Below are positions 56,042 to 62,279 of a stretch of 62,279 nt of DNA, piece by piece (position 1 is the stretch's first letter; the number at the start of each line of letters is the position of its first letter). Source of the DNA: Olsenella_K sp051878835. GTDB taxonomy: Bacteria > Actinomycetota > Coriobacteriia > Coriobacteriales > Atopobiaceae. The stretch is from NCBI GenBank assembly GCA_051878835.1, contig JBJEKW010000018.1, positions 1 to 62,279 of the forward strand, given 5' to 3'. The notes beneath the pieces are model-generated. The model was not told the origin of the DNA and did not search any database. It saw only the letters and a list, made by a program, of their open reading frames with translations. The translations under genes and the position numbers were made by a program.

Positions 56042-57116
56042 CCAGCAGCAGGACGGCGTCCAGGAGGACAGCCCCTCTACGGATGCCCCCGCTTCAGATG
56101 GCAAGGTTGTAAATCCCGAGGGAGCCGCCCAGGCGACGGCTCCCGCCGATGTTGTAGAGGTGGGGAAGGCCTACCACCAGAAGGCCACGTGCAAGATCAT
56201 CGTGGACTCGACGGCCGACTACTCTCCGGAGGTCGCCCGCCAGCTGGGCGTGGAGGTCATCCCCTTCCACTACGTGGACAACGAAGGCGAGCACGAGGAC
56301 GACCTGTGGCAGCACCGCAGCGCACACGACTTCTACGAGTACATGCGCAAGCACCCGGACGAGCACTTCAAGACCCAGGCGGTGACCCCCGGCCACTACT
56401 ACGAGGTCTTCAAGCGCGCGGCGCAGGAGGGCAAGCCCACCATCTACATGGGCCTGACCGCAGGTCTGTCGTCCTCCATCGACTCGGCGCGTCGGGCCGC
56501 CAGCATGATCCACGACGAGTTCCCCGACTTCGAGCTCTACATACTGGACAACCGCTGCGACTCCGCGGCCGGTGAGCTCCTGGCCATCGAGGTCGTGCGC
56601 CAGGCCACGAACGGGCTGTCTGCCGAGGAGGTGTACCGCTGGGCGGAGGACGCGCGCTACTTCATCCACGGGTACTTCACCCTGGACAACTTCAACGCGC
56701 TGGCAGCCGGCGGCCGCATACCCCCCGCCGCCGCGAACGTGGGCGGAAAGCTGGACATAAAGCCCGAGCTGTCGTACGACCTCAACGGCGCCCTGACGCT
56801 GCGCGGCATGTGCCGCGGCAGAAAGAAGGCCCTGCGTGCCATCATGCAGGACTTCCGCGACAACTACGCGCATGACCCGTCCCTTCCGCTGGCCATCGTC
56901 TCGACCGACGCCGAGAAGGACGCCGACTGGCTGGAGCGCGAGGTGCGCAAGGAGAAGGGCTGCGAGGACGTCACCATCATCCGCAGCCAGGTGTCGCCCA
57001 TCCTGGGCAGCCATGTGGGTCCTGGCATGGTGGCCCTGATATTCTGGGGCAACGACCGCAGGGACAAGGTGTCCCTGACGGACCGCATAGCCCGCAGGGT
57101 GCGCGGAACAAAGTAG
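56028..57116 (+). CDS. DegV family fatty-acid-binding protein (second copy)
   Basis: 362 residues. A hydrophilic 57-residue leader, then KIIVDSTADYS, FKTQAVTPGHYYEVF, the fatty-acid pocket MGLTAGLSSSIDSA and AAGGRIPPAAA. C-terminal GSHVGPGMVALIFWG is the typical end. Start uncertain: ATG 56028 overlaps hpf by 14 bp; ATG 55986 would add 14 residues. It is more diverged from the degV at 31180 than is usual for recent duplicates. The terminator after it separates it from the dehydrogenase gene. Confidence 0.9.
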   Translation: MAKPNQQQDGVQEDSPSTDAPASDGKVVNPEGAAQATAPADVVEVGKAYHQKATCKIIVDSTADYSPEVARQLGVEVIPFHYVDNEGEHEDDLWQHRSAHDFYEYMRKHPDEHFKTQAVTPGHYYEVFKRAAQEGKPTIYMGLTAGLSSSIDSARRAASMIHDEFPDFELYILDNRCDSAAGELLAIEVVRQATNGLSAEEVYRWAEDARYFIHGYFTLDNFNALAAGGRIPPAAANVGGKLDIKPELSYDLNGALTLRGMCRGRKKALRAIMQDFRDNYAHDPSLPLAIVSTDAEKDADWLEREVRKEKGCEDVTIIRSQVSPILGSHVGPGMVALIFWGNDRRDKVSLTDRIARRVRGTK

Positions 57117-57120
57117 TACG

Positions 57121-57150
57121 GAGGCCGGTCCCAGGTGGGGCCGGCCTCTT
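57121..57150 (+). terminator. terminator after the second degV
   Basis: Stem GAGGCCGG / CCGGCCTC with a 12-14 nt loop, then TTG; 4 bp after the degV stop codon. Confidence 0.8.
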
Positions 57151-57177
57151 GCAGGGATTGACGAAAGGAATTGCCGC

Positions 57178-58272
57178 ATGGCTCTATCGCACGTGCGAAA
57201 AGTTGCGTTCATCGGTACGGGCATCATGGGTGCCCCCATTGCCCGTCACCTCATGGACGCCGGATACCATCTGACCGTTTACAACCGCACCAAGAAGAAG
57301 GCGGCACAGCTCATAGCCCAGGGCGCCACGTGGGCGGACTCCGCCGCGGAGGCGGCAAAGGACGCGGACGTAGTCTTTACGATGCTGGGGTATCCCAACG
57401 ACGTCGAGGACGTGTACCTGGCCACCGACGGTCTGATCCGCGTGACGAAGCGCGGCGCCTGGATGGTGGACCTCACCACCTCGTCGCCCCAGCTGGCCCA
57501 CGACATCCACGATGCGGCAGAGGTCGAGGACAAGCACGCGGTCGACTGCCCCGTCACGGGTGGCCAGATGGGTGCGGAGGAGGGTACCCTCACCCTGATG
57601 GTGGGCGGAACGAAGGAGGAGACCAAGCCCATCCAGCCCCTGCTGGAGTGCTTCAGCAGCAACATCTTCTACTTCGGCAACCCCGGCGACGGCCAGACGG
57701 CAAAGCTCTGCAACCAGGTCGCATTGGCGGGCTGCATGGTGGGCTACGCCGAGGCGCTGGGCCTGGCTCAGCAGGCGGGCCTTGACCGCCACCAGGTCAT
57801 AGAGTTCATCACGCACGGCATGGGCAACTCCGTGGCCATGCAGCAGCTGGCTCCGAAGTCTGTGGACGGGGACTTCCGCCCGGGCTTCCTGAGCGAGCAC
57901 TTCCGCAAGGACCTGGGCCTGGCGCTGGCGCAGGCTGAGGACCTGGACCTGCAGCTGCCCGGCAGCGAGACAGCGTTCAGGCTGTACGACCTGCTGTGCC
58001 AGGTGGGCGGCTCCAAGCTGGGCACGCAGGCTGTCTCGCTGCTGTACCAGGACGAGAAGACCACGAAGGCCGCGGGCCTGGACTGGTCCTTGCTGGACGT
58101 GGACGAGTATGCCGATGACCAGAAGGACGCAGACCACAAGGACCACGACCACTGCTGCGGCCACGACCACGACGGATGCGGCTGCGGACACGACCACGGC
58201 CACGACGGATGCTGCTGCGGCCACGACCACGACGCCGACGGACATGCCGACACGGCGTCGCAGCAGGGCTAG
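57178..58272 (+). CDS. 3-hydroxyisobutyrate dehydrogenase/tartronate semialdehyde reductase-like enzyme with His/Cys-rich tail
   Basis: NAD(P)-dependent beta-hydroxyacid dehydrogenase: Rossmann GTGIMGAPIARHL near residue 13, substrate motif CPVTGGQMGAEEGTLT, catalytic lysine in GDGQTAKLCNQ. The catalytic part ends at about residue 310. The last 45 residues are extraordinary: about 14 His and 7 Cys in CCGHDHDG-type repeats (58135-58247), probably a metal-binding tail. Nothing like it occurs in standard GarR/MmsB (about 295 residues). GAAAGGAATTGCCGC precedes the ATG. Exact substrate is unknown. Confidence 0.9.
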   Translation: MALSHVRKVAFIGTGIMGAPIARHLMDAGYHLTVYNRTKKKAAQLIAQGATWADSAAEAAKDADVVFTMLGYPNDVEDVYLATDGLIRVTKRGAWMVDLTTSSPQLAHDIHDAAEVEDKHAVDCPVTGGQMGAEEGTLTLMVGGTKEETKPIQPLLECFSSNIFYFGNPGDGQTAKLCNQVALAGCMVGYAEALGLAQQAGLDRHQVIEFITHGMGNSVAMQQLAPKSVDGDFRPGFLSEHFRKDLGLALAQAEDLDLQLPGSETAFRLYDLLCQVGGSKLGTQAVSLLYQDEKTTKAAGLDWSLLDVDEYADDQKDADHKDHDHCCGHDHDGCGCGHDHGHDGCCCGHDHDADGHADTASQQG

Positions 58273-58275
58273 CGC

Positions 58276-58773
58276 ATGGCGGCGTTTGCCATGGCGGTGG
58301 TGGCCGTCCTGCTGTTTGCCTTCGGCATGGTGCTGGGCGTCCGCATAGGGGAGCACTTCTCGGCGGGGCTCGTCACCAGGGTGGACTACTGGAAAGCCAA
58401 TGCCGCCACCTTTGGCGTAGGTGTGGTGGCGTCCGCGCTCATCTGGGCCACGGGATTCACGTTGCTGGTGGGCGTGGCCTTCGGCCTGATGGTGGGCGTG
58501 CTGTCCGGTCTAAAGATGGGCTTCGGTGAGAGCCTGGGCCCCTGGGGTGCCGTCGACAGCAAGCTGGGCACGAACAAAGACCAGGTCAGACGTGCCAAGG
58601 ACCCTCAAAGGGCCGAGGCCGTCAGGCGCGCCCGCAAGGAGGGCACGCCCGAGCCGGCGGCGCTCAGCGTCGAGGACGGGGCTGCTGCGGGCTCCGGGCC
58701 AGCCGGTGCCTCGTCCGGTACGAGCGGCCGCGCGTCGAGGGGCCACTCGCGCAAGGGCAGCGGACACCGCTAG
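58276..58773 (+). CDS. small membrane protein of unknown function
   Basis: 165 residues. Two transmembrane segments (MAVVAVLLFAFGMVLGVRIG and VGVVASALIWATGFTLLVGV, followed by a Gly-rich third hydrophobic stretch). It has a cytoplasmic segment MGFGESLGPWGAVDSKLGTN and a basic Gly/Ser/Arg tail ending SRGHSRKGSGHR. It starts three bases after the dehydrogenase stop codon and is probably cotranslated. The WGAVDSKLGTN block resembles a motif in small Coriobacteriia membrane proteins, but no function can be given. Confidence 0.75.
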   Translation: MAAFAMAVVAVLLFAFGMVLGVRIGEHFSAGLVTRVDYWKANAATFGVGVVASALIWATGFTLLVGVAFGLMVGVLSGLKMGFGESLGPWGAVDSKLGTNKDQVRRAKDPQRAEAVRRARKEGTPEPAALSVEDGAAAGSGPAGASSGTSGRASRGHSRKGSGHR

Positions 58774-58936
58774 GACGGGCCGCGCGTCGGCGCCTCGGGC
58801 ACCAGCCTGCTGAGGCAAGTGCTGCAAGCATCAAGCGCGGGGTCGGTTACACGGCCTCGCTCGAATCCATGGGAACCCAAGGGGCGGCATCGTGCGCTCC
58901 GGCGGGTCCAACGAGCATAGAACAGGAGAACACGCT

Positions 58937-59524
58937 ATGGCAGACCTAACGTTTTCCAGCAAGGCAGAGACCTGTGACGCACTGCAGCGCGGGCTCGAGA
59001 ACCCCAACCGTCGCCGTCGCCAGGAGTCGGCCCGCGCAATATCGGAGATTGCCGAGAAGGACCCCGAGCTGGTGCTGTCGCTTCTGGACCCCATAAAGGA
59101 GGCCCTGTTCCGTCCCGAGGCCCAGACGCGCTGGGAGTGCCTGGACGCCCTCTCGAAGATTGCACAGGCGCATCCCGACGAGGTGGCCGACGCCTACGAC
59201 GGCGCTGAGAACTCGCTGTTCGACGAGGACTCCGCGGCGGTCAGGCTTTCGGCCTTCAGGTTCTTGGCCCTGTATGGCAGCACGTCCCCCGAGGCGTCGG
59301 ACAAGGTGTGGCCGCTTCTGGACGAGGCTATCCAGTGCTACCACGGCGACCCCGAGTACCGCAACATGCTGATGGCGCTGGCCGACTTTGCCGCCGGCTC
59401 GATCTCCGAGTCCACGCGCGGCGCGCTTTCCGACCGCATGGCGTTCGACGCAAAGAGCGGCCGCGGCTACATCCGCACGTTCGCCAACGACATCATCGCC
59501 GAGAACAAGGACCACAAGGCATAG
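58937..59524 (+). CDS. HEAT-like repeat protein
   Basis: 195 residues, all-helical, with about four helical hairpins of HEAT/armadillo type (SARAISEIAEKDPELVLSLL, WECLDALSKIAQAHPDEVAD, AVRLSAFRFLALYGST, YRNMLMALADFAAG). No catalytic motif; probably a protein-protein scaffold. CAGGAGAACACGCT precedes the ATG at 58937; the frame upstream is longer but not conserved in style. Confidence 0.75.
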   Translation: MADLTFSSKAETCDALQRGLENPNRRRRQESARAISEIAEKDPELVLSLLDPIKEALFRPEAQTRWECLDALSKIAQAHPDEVADAYDGAENSLFDEDSAAVRLSAFRFLALYGSTSPEASDKVWPLLDEAIQCYHGDPEYRNMLMALADFAAGSISESTRGALSDRMAFDAKSGRGYIRTFANDIIAENKDHKA

Positions 59525-59554
59525 GGGCACGTGCCCTTCTTGAACACTTTGGCA

Positions 59555-59585
59555 CCCAGCTGGCGGGATTGAGCCGTCAGCTGGG
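59555..59585 (+). terminator. hairpin after the HEAT-like gene
   Basis: Inverted repeat CCCAGCTGGCGG / CCGTCAGCTGGG (11 of 12 paired) with a 7-nt loop, 31 bp after the stop codon; no T tract. Confidence 0.5.
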
Positions 59586-59733
59586 CGAATGCGTTTCAGA
59601 TGCATGCGAGGCATGTGGACGCTCTGCCCCTACCGTGTGCATTTGGTCTTGCTTAAAGCGCATGCGATAGAATCAAGTTCCGCATGTCATACGAGGGGGC
59701 GCCTCCACGGGCCCAAACGAAAGGGGAATGCGA

Positions 59734-60726
59734 ATGGCTGACCAGCCAAAGGACGACCAGAAGACTGAGGTGAAGCCTTCCGCCCAGCAGAGTGAGTCGG
59801 CGACCGCAACGGCCAAGGACCACAAGGACAACAAGGCCACCCACAAGGCCGCAAAGAAGAAGCCGGGCAAGAAGGGCGGAAAGAAGCTCTCGTTCAAGAC
59901 CCCGGTGTTCGTGATCATCGTGGTCGTGGCGGTGGTTGCCGGCTGCCTGTTTGGCGCCTTCGTGTACCCCCAGCTCCCGCTGCCCGGCAGCGCCTCCGAG
60001 ATCAAGGGCAAGACCACGGTGAGCGAGGACCAGCTGAGCGCCGCCCTGGCCACCTACAACTACGGTGGCAAGACCTACACCATCACGGTGCAGGACTGCA
60101 TCGAGGAGAACTCCTCGCTGGACTCCGCGAAGAACGACGATGGCACGTACAACATGCCCAGCGCCGACACCGCGCTGTCTCTGGCGCGCAACCAGATCAT
60201 GCAGAAGGCAGCCGAGGATGCGGGCATCACCGTGTCTGACGACGACGTCGACTCCTACGCCCAGAGCACGCTGGGCTCCTCTGACTACTCCAGCATCGCC
60301 TCCCAGTACAGCATGGACGAGGACAAGGTGAAGGAGCTCATGAAGGACTCCTGCATCCTGAAGAAGCTGCACGACCAGGTGGTCACCACCACCATTCCCG
60401 ACCAGCCCACGGCTCCCACCCAGCCCGCCAGCGGCCAGGAGTCCACGCCCACGGCCGACTACGCCAGCTACATCATCAACCTGGCCGGCGACGAGTGGGA
60501 TTCCGCGAACAACACCTGGGCCAGCACCGATGGCCCGTATTACTCGGCCCTGAACAGCTACACCATCTCGAACGACTCGGCTACCTACGACGCCGCCGAG
60601 GCCGCCTACTACGTGGCGTACTCGCAGTACTCGCAGGCCACCCAGCAGGCGCAGCAGGAGTGGACGAACTACGCCAACGGCCTGCTGACCAACGCCAACC
60701 TGACGCTGAACTCGCTGGTGGCGTAA
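59734..60726 (+). CDS. membrane-anchored SurA_N-like protein
   Basis: 330 residues. Basic Lys-rich N-terminus (KKKPGKKGGKKLSFK), transmembrane helix at about 50-70 (VFVIIVVVAVVAGCLFGAFV), then an extracellular helical domain with the SurA N-terminal pattern (ARNQIMQKAAEDAGITVSDD, then DEDKVKELMKDSCILKKLHD). It ends in an Asn/Ser/Thr/Tyr-rich region. The PPIase domain is missing, so a chaperone-like or structural role is more likely than isomerase activity. ATG 59734 fits AAAGGGG better than the ATG at 59728. Confidence 0.75.
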   Translation: MADQPKDDQKTEVKPSAQQSESATATAKDHKDNKATHKAAKKKPGKKGGKKLSFKTPVFVIIVVVAVVAGCLFGAFVYPQLPLPGSASEIKGKTTVSEDQLSAALATYNYGGKTYTITVQDCIEENSSLDSAKNDDGTYNMPSADTALSLARNQIMQKAAEDAGITVSDDDVDSYAQSTLGSSDYSSIASQYSMDEDKVKELMKDSCILKKLHDQVVTTTIPDQPTAPTQPASGQESTPTADYASYIINLAGDEWDSANNTWASTDGPYYSALNSYTISNDSATYDAAEAAYYVAYSQYSQATQQAQQEWTNYANGLLTNANLTLNSLVA

Positions 60727-60770
60727 GGCTCTGACGCTCGTGGCGCAGCGCGCCGCAAAGAAACTACCAT

Positions 60771-60804
60771 GGAGGTGGGGCTTCGGCCCTGCCTCCGTTT
60801 TCTT
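60771..60804 (+). terminator. terminator after the SurA_N-like gene
   Basis: Stem GGAGGtgGGGC / GCCCtgCCTCC with TTCG tetraloop, followed by GTTTTCTTT. Confidence 0.9.
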
Positions 60805-60858
60805 TGGTGTGGGCAACTTGGCCCTTCGGGCGTTTGGATGCGGGGGAGGGTGGTTTTC

Positions 60859-62049
60859 TTGCGCGTTGCCATATCAAGGTGTCTTTTGGGGCACAGGTGC
60901 CGCTACGACGGCGGCAGCAAGCCCAGCCAGGCGGTGCTGCGGTTGGCGCAGAGGGTGGACGTGGTGGGCGTGTGCCCCGAGGTCGAGGGTGGACTGCCGA
61001 CCCCGCGACCGCCCGCCGAGATCTGCGGCGAGCGCGTCCTGACGCGTGACGGCACGGATGTGACGGGCGAGTACCGGCTGGGCTGTGTCCGCTGCCTGCG
61101 GCGCATTCGTGCCGCCAACGTGCCGCTGGCCGTCTTGAAGGCAAAAAGTCCCGCCTGCGGCGTGGGTCTCGTCTACGATGGTAGCCACACCGGAACGCTT
61201 ACCAGGGCAGACGGCCTGCTGGTCCGCCTGCTGAGAAAGGAAGGGGTCTGCGTGGCTACTGAGGACACGGTCAGGGAGTGCTCGCCTTCAGTCGAGCATC
61301 CCATTGCCATCGTTCTGGGCACCGGGCTGGGGCACCTGTCGCAGCTGGTGAAGCCCGTGCGCAGGATTGACTATCACGATATCGAGGGCTTCCCCGAGGA
61401 CGCCCGTCCCATCGCCGGGCACAGATTCGAGGCCACCATCGGCAGCATCGACGGCGTGCCCGTGGTCGTGTACCCGGGCCGCATCCACCTGTACCAGGGC
61501 TACAGCGCGGCGGAGGTCACCTCGCTGGTGCGCCACGCGTACCACCTGGGCTGCCGCGACATCCTGTTTGCCTGCGCCACGGGTGCCGTGCAGGGCAACG
61601 CCACCATGGGCCTGGGCGTCCTGACCGACCAGATAAACCTGACCGGCCGCAACCCGCTGGCCGAGTGGGACGAGCTGCGCGACGTGGACACGCCCTTCGT
61701 GGGCATGACCGACGCCTTCTCGTCCTACCTGCGCGGCCTTGCGCTGGGCGTCGCCCGAGACGAGGGCATAGCGCTGCAGCAGGGAGTCTATGCCGGCGTG
61801 CTGGGGCCCAGCTTCGAGACGCCCGCCGAGGTGGCGGCGCTCAGGATGCTGGGTGTGTCGTTCACGGGCATGTCCACGGTGAACGAGGTCATCATGGCGC
61901 GCGCCCTGGGCATGAACGTGCTGGGGCTCACGCTGGCGGCCAACTTCGCGGGCGATGGCTCCGTGACTCACCAGAGCGTCCTCGCCGAGGCGCAGAAGCA
62001 CGCGGACGACTTCGAGAAGCTCGTGGGTGGGGTGCTGGCAAAGCTGTAG
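60859..62049 (+). CDS. DUF523-purine nucleoside phosphorylase fusion
   Basis: 396 residues in two domains. Residues 1-135 are a DUF523 (YbbK) domain: LRVAISRCLLGHRCRYDGG, GVCPEVEGGL, KAKSPACGVG, with its conserved cysteines. Residues about 145-396 are a class I trimeric purine nucleoside phosphorylase: VLGTGLGHLSQLV, YPGRIHLYQGYSA, ATGAVQGNATMG, GPSFETPAEV and SFTGMSTVNEVIMAR. TTG 60859 lies 8 bases after GGAGGG and is where DUF523 normally begins; upstream codons run through the preceding terminator. DUF523 function is unsettled, but fusion to PNP suggests a link to nucleoside salvage. Confidence 0.9.
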   Translation: MRVAISRCLLGHRCRYDGGSKPSQAVLRLAQRVDVVGVCPEVEGGLPTPRPPAEICGERVLTRDGTDVTGEYRLGCVRCLRRIRAANVPLAVLKAKSPACGVGLVYDGSHTGTLTRADGLLVRLLRKEGVCVATEDTVRECSPSVEHPIAIVLGTGLGHLSQLVKPVRRIDYHDIEGFPEDARPIAGHRFEATIGSIDGVPVVVYPGRIHLYQGYSAAEVTSLVRHAYHLGCRDILFACATGAVQGNATMGLGVLTDQINLTGRNPLAEWDELRDVDTPFVGMTDAFSSYLRGLALGVARDEGIALQQGVYAGVLGPSFETPAEVAALRMLGVSFTGMSTVNEVIMARALGMNVLGLTLAANFAGDGSVTHQSVLAEAQKHADDFEKLVGGVLAKL

Positions 62050-62193
62050 GGGCGAAACCTGTGGTCCCAGCTCTCGTAAAGCGGGAGCCATTGGTCCGGG
62101 CGCCGGCGACGCATGTTTTTCTCGAAACTCGTGCTTGCATCAAGGCCGGCAAACCCGTATAGTATTCCTCGCTGCTTTTGCAGCACATGGGTT

Positions 62194-62269
62194 GCCAGCT
62201 TAGCTCAGTTGGTAGAGCACCGCTCTCGTAAAGCGGGGGTCATCAGTTCGAGTCTGATAGCTGGCTCCA
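62194..62269 (+). tRNA. tRNA-Thr (anticodon CGT)
   Basis: Complete 76-nt cloverleaf with encoded CCA. Acceptor GCCAGCT/AGCTGGC, D-arm GCTC-AGTTGGTAGA-GAGC type, anticodon arm CCGCT-CTCGTAA-AGCGG with CGT at the centre, T-arm ATCAG-TTCGAGT-CTGAT. The discriminator base is T. Confidence 0.97.
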
Positions 62270-62279
62270 TACGAAGTTT

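Overview
The window is high-GC DNA from an actinobacterium, most likely class Coriobacteriia (Olsenella/Atopobium/Eggerthella relatives). This lineage call is inferred from gene content: an archaeal-style topoisomerase I, an Nramp-related Mg transporter of the Eggerthella type, zinc-ribbon/DUF6273 proteins, frequent TTG/GTG starts after strong Shine-Dalgarno sequences, and synteny such as comF-raiA RNA-hpf. One 100-N scaffold gap at 10926-11025 is flanked by the same 55 bp on both sides, so mscS is intact apart from an assembly artefact.

Layout. 1-7.2 kb: a 29-bp tandem repeat, a universal stress protein, uppP, a membrane-anchored alpha/beta hydrolase with a huge Gln/Pro/Ala-rich leader, and an AbiEi-like protein, separated by repeat-rich spacers. 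7.3-12.7 kb: pcrA, mscS, luxS, mtnN (DNA repair, osmotic release, activated methyl cycle). 12.7-16.5 kb: an accessory patch of prophage debris carrying two paralogous toxin-CT/immunity-like cassettes, with a 36-bp hairpin repeat at the fragment junctions. 16.5-22.3 kb: two zinc-ribbon/DUF6273 paralogues and an AlbA_2/HATPase regulator with palindromic operators. 22.6-25.6 kb: ald2-like aldolase, mtnA and mtnP, which together look like a methylthioadenosine DHAP shunt. 27.8-33.6 kb: a PRC/MgtE_N/CBS membrane protein translationally coupled to an Nramp-related transporter, then degV and nhaA. 34.6-39.6 kb: a small conserved protein, an aminotransferase, a TPR protein, a STAS protein, tatA, tatC. 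39.7-46.4 kb: topA, tmk, holB, ricT. 47.5-54.1 kb: a small conserved protein, a GH5-like protein lacking its nucleophile, rsmI, metG, rsmA, tatD. 54.2-57.1 kb: comF, a structured raiA-type RNA, hpf, degV. 57.2-62.3 kb: a GarR-like dehydrogenase with a His/Cys tail, small membrane and HEAT-like proteins, a SurA-like anchored protein, a DUF523-PNP fusion and tRNA-Thr(CGT).

The most unusual content is non-coding. (i) Three islands (about 25.95-27.18, 33.9-34.55, 46.6-47.17 kb) are packed with diverged palindromes of the form CAGGT-N2-GGGYRCCC-N2-ACCTG and share a non-palindromic anchor. (ii) Five copies of a separate 66-70 nt palindrome occur at 4.8-13.1 kb. (iii) The 36-bp hairpin repeat marks junctions of prophage and toxin fragments. 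Starts, families and functions were read from sequence motifs alone; no database search was possible.
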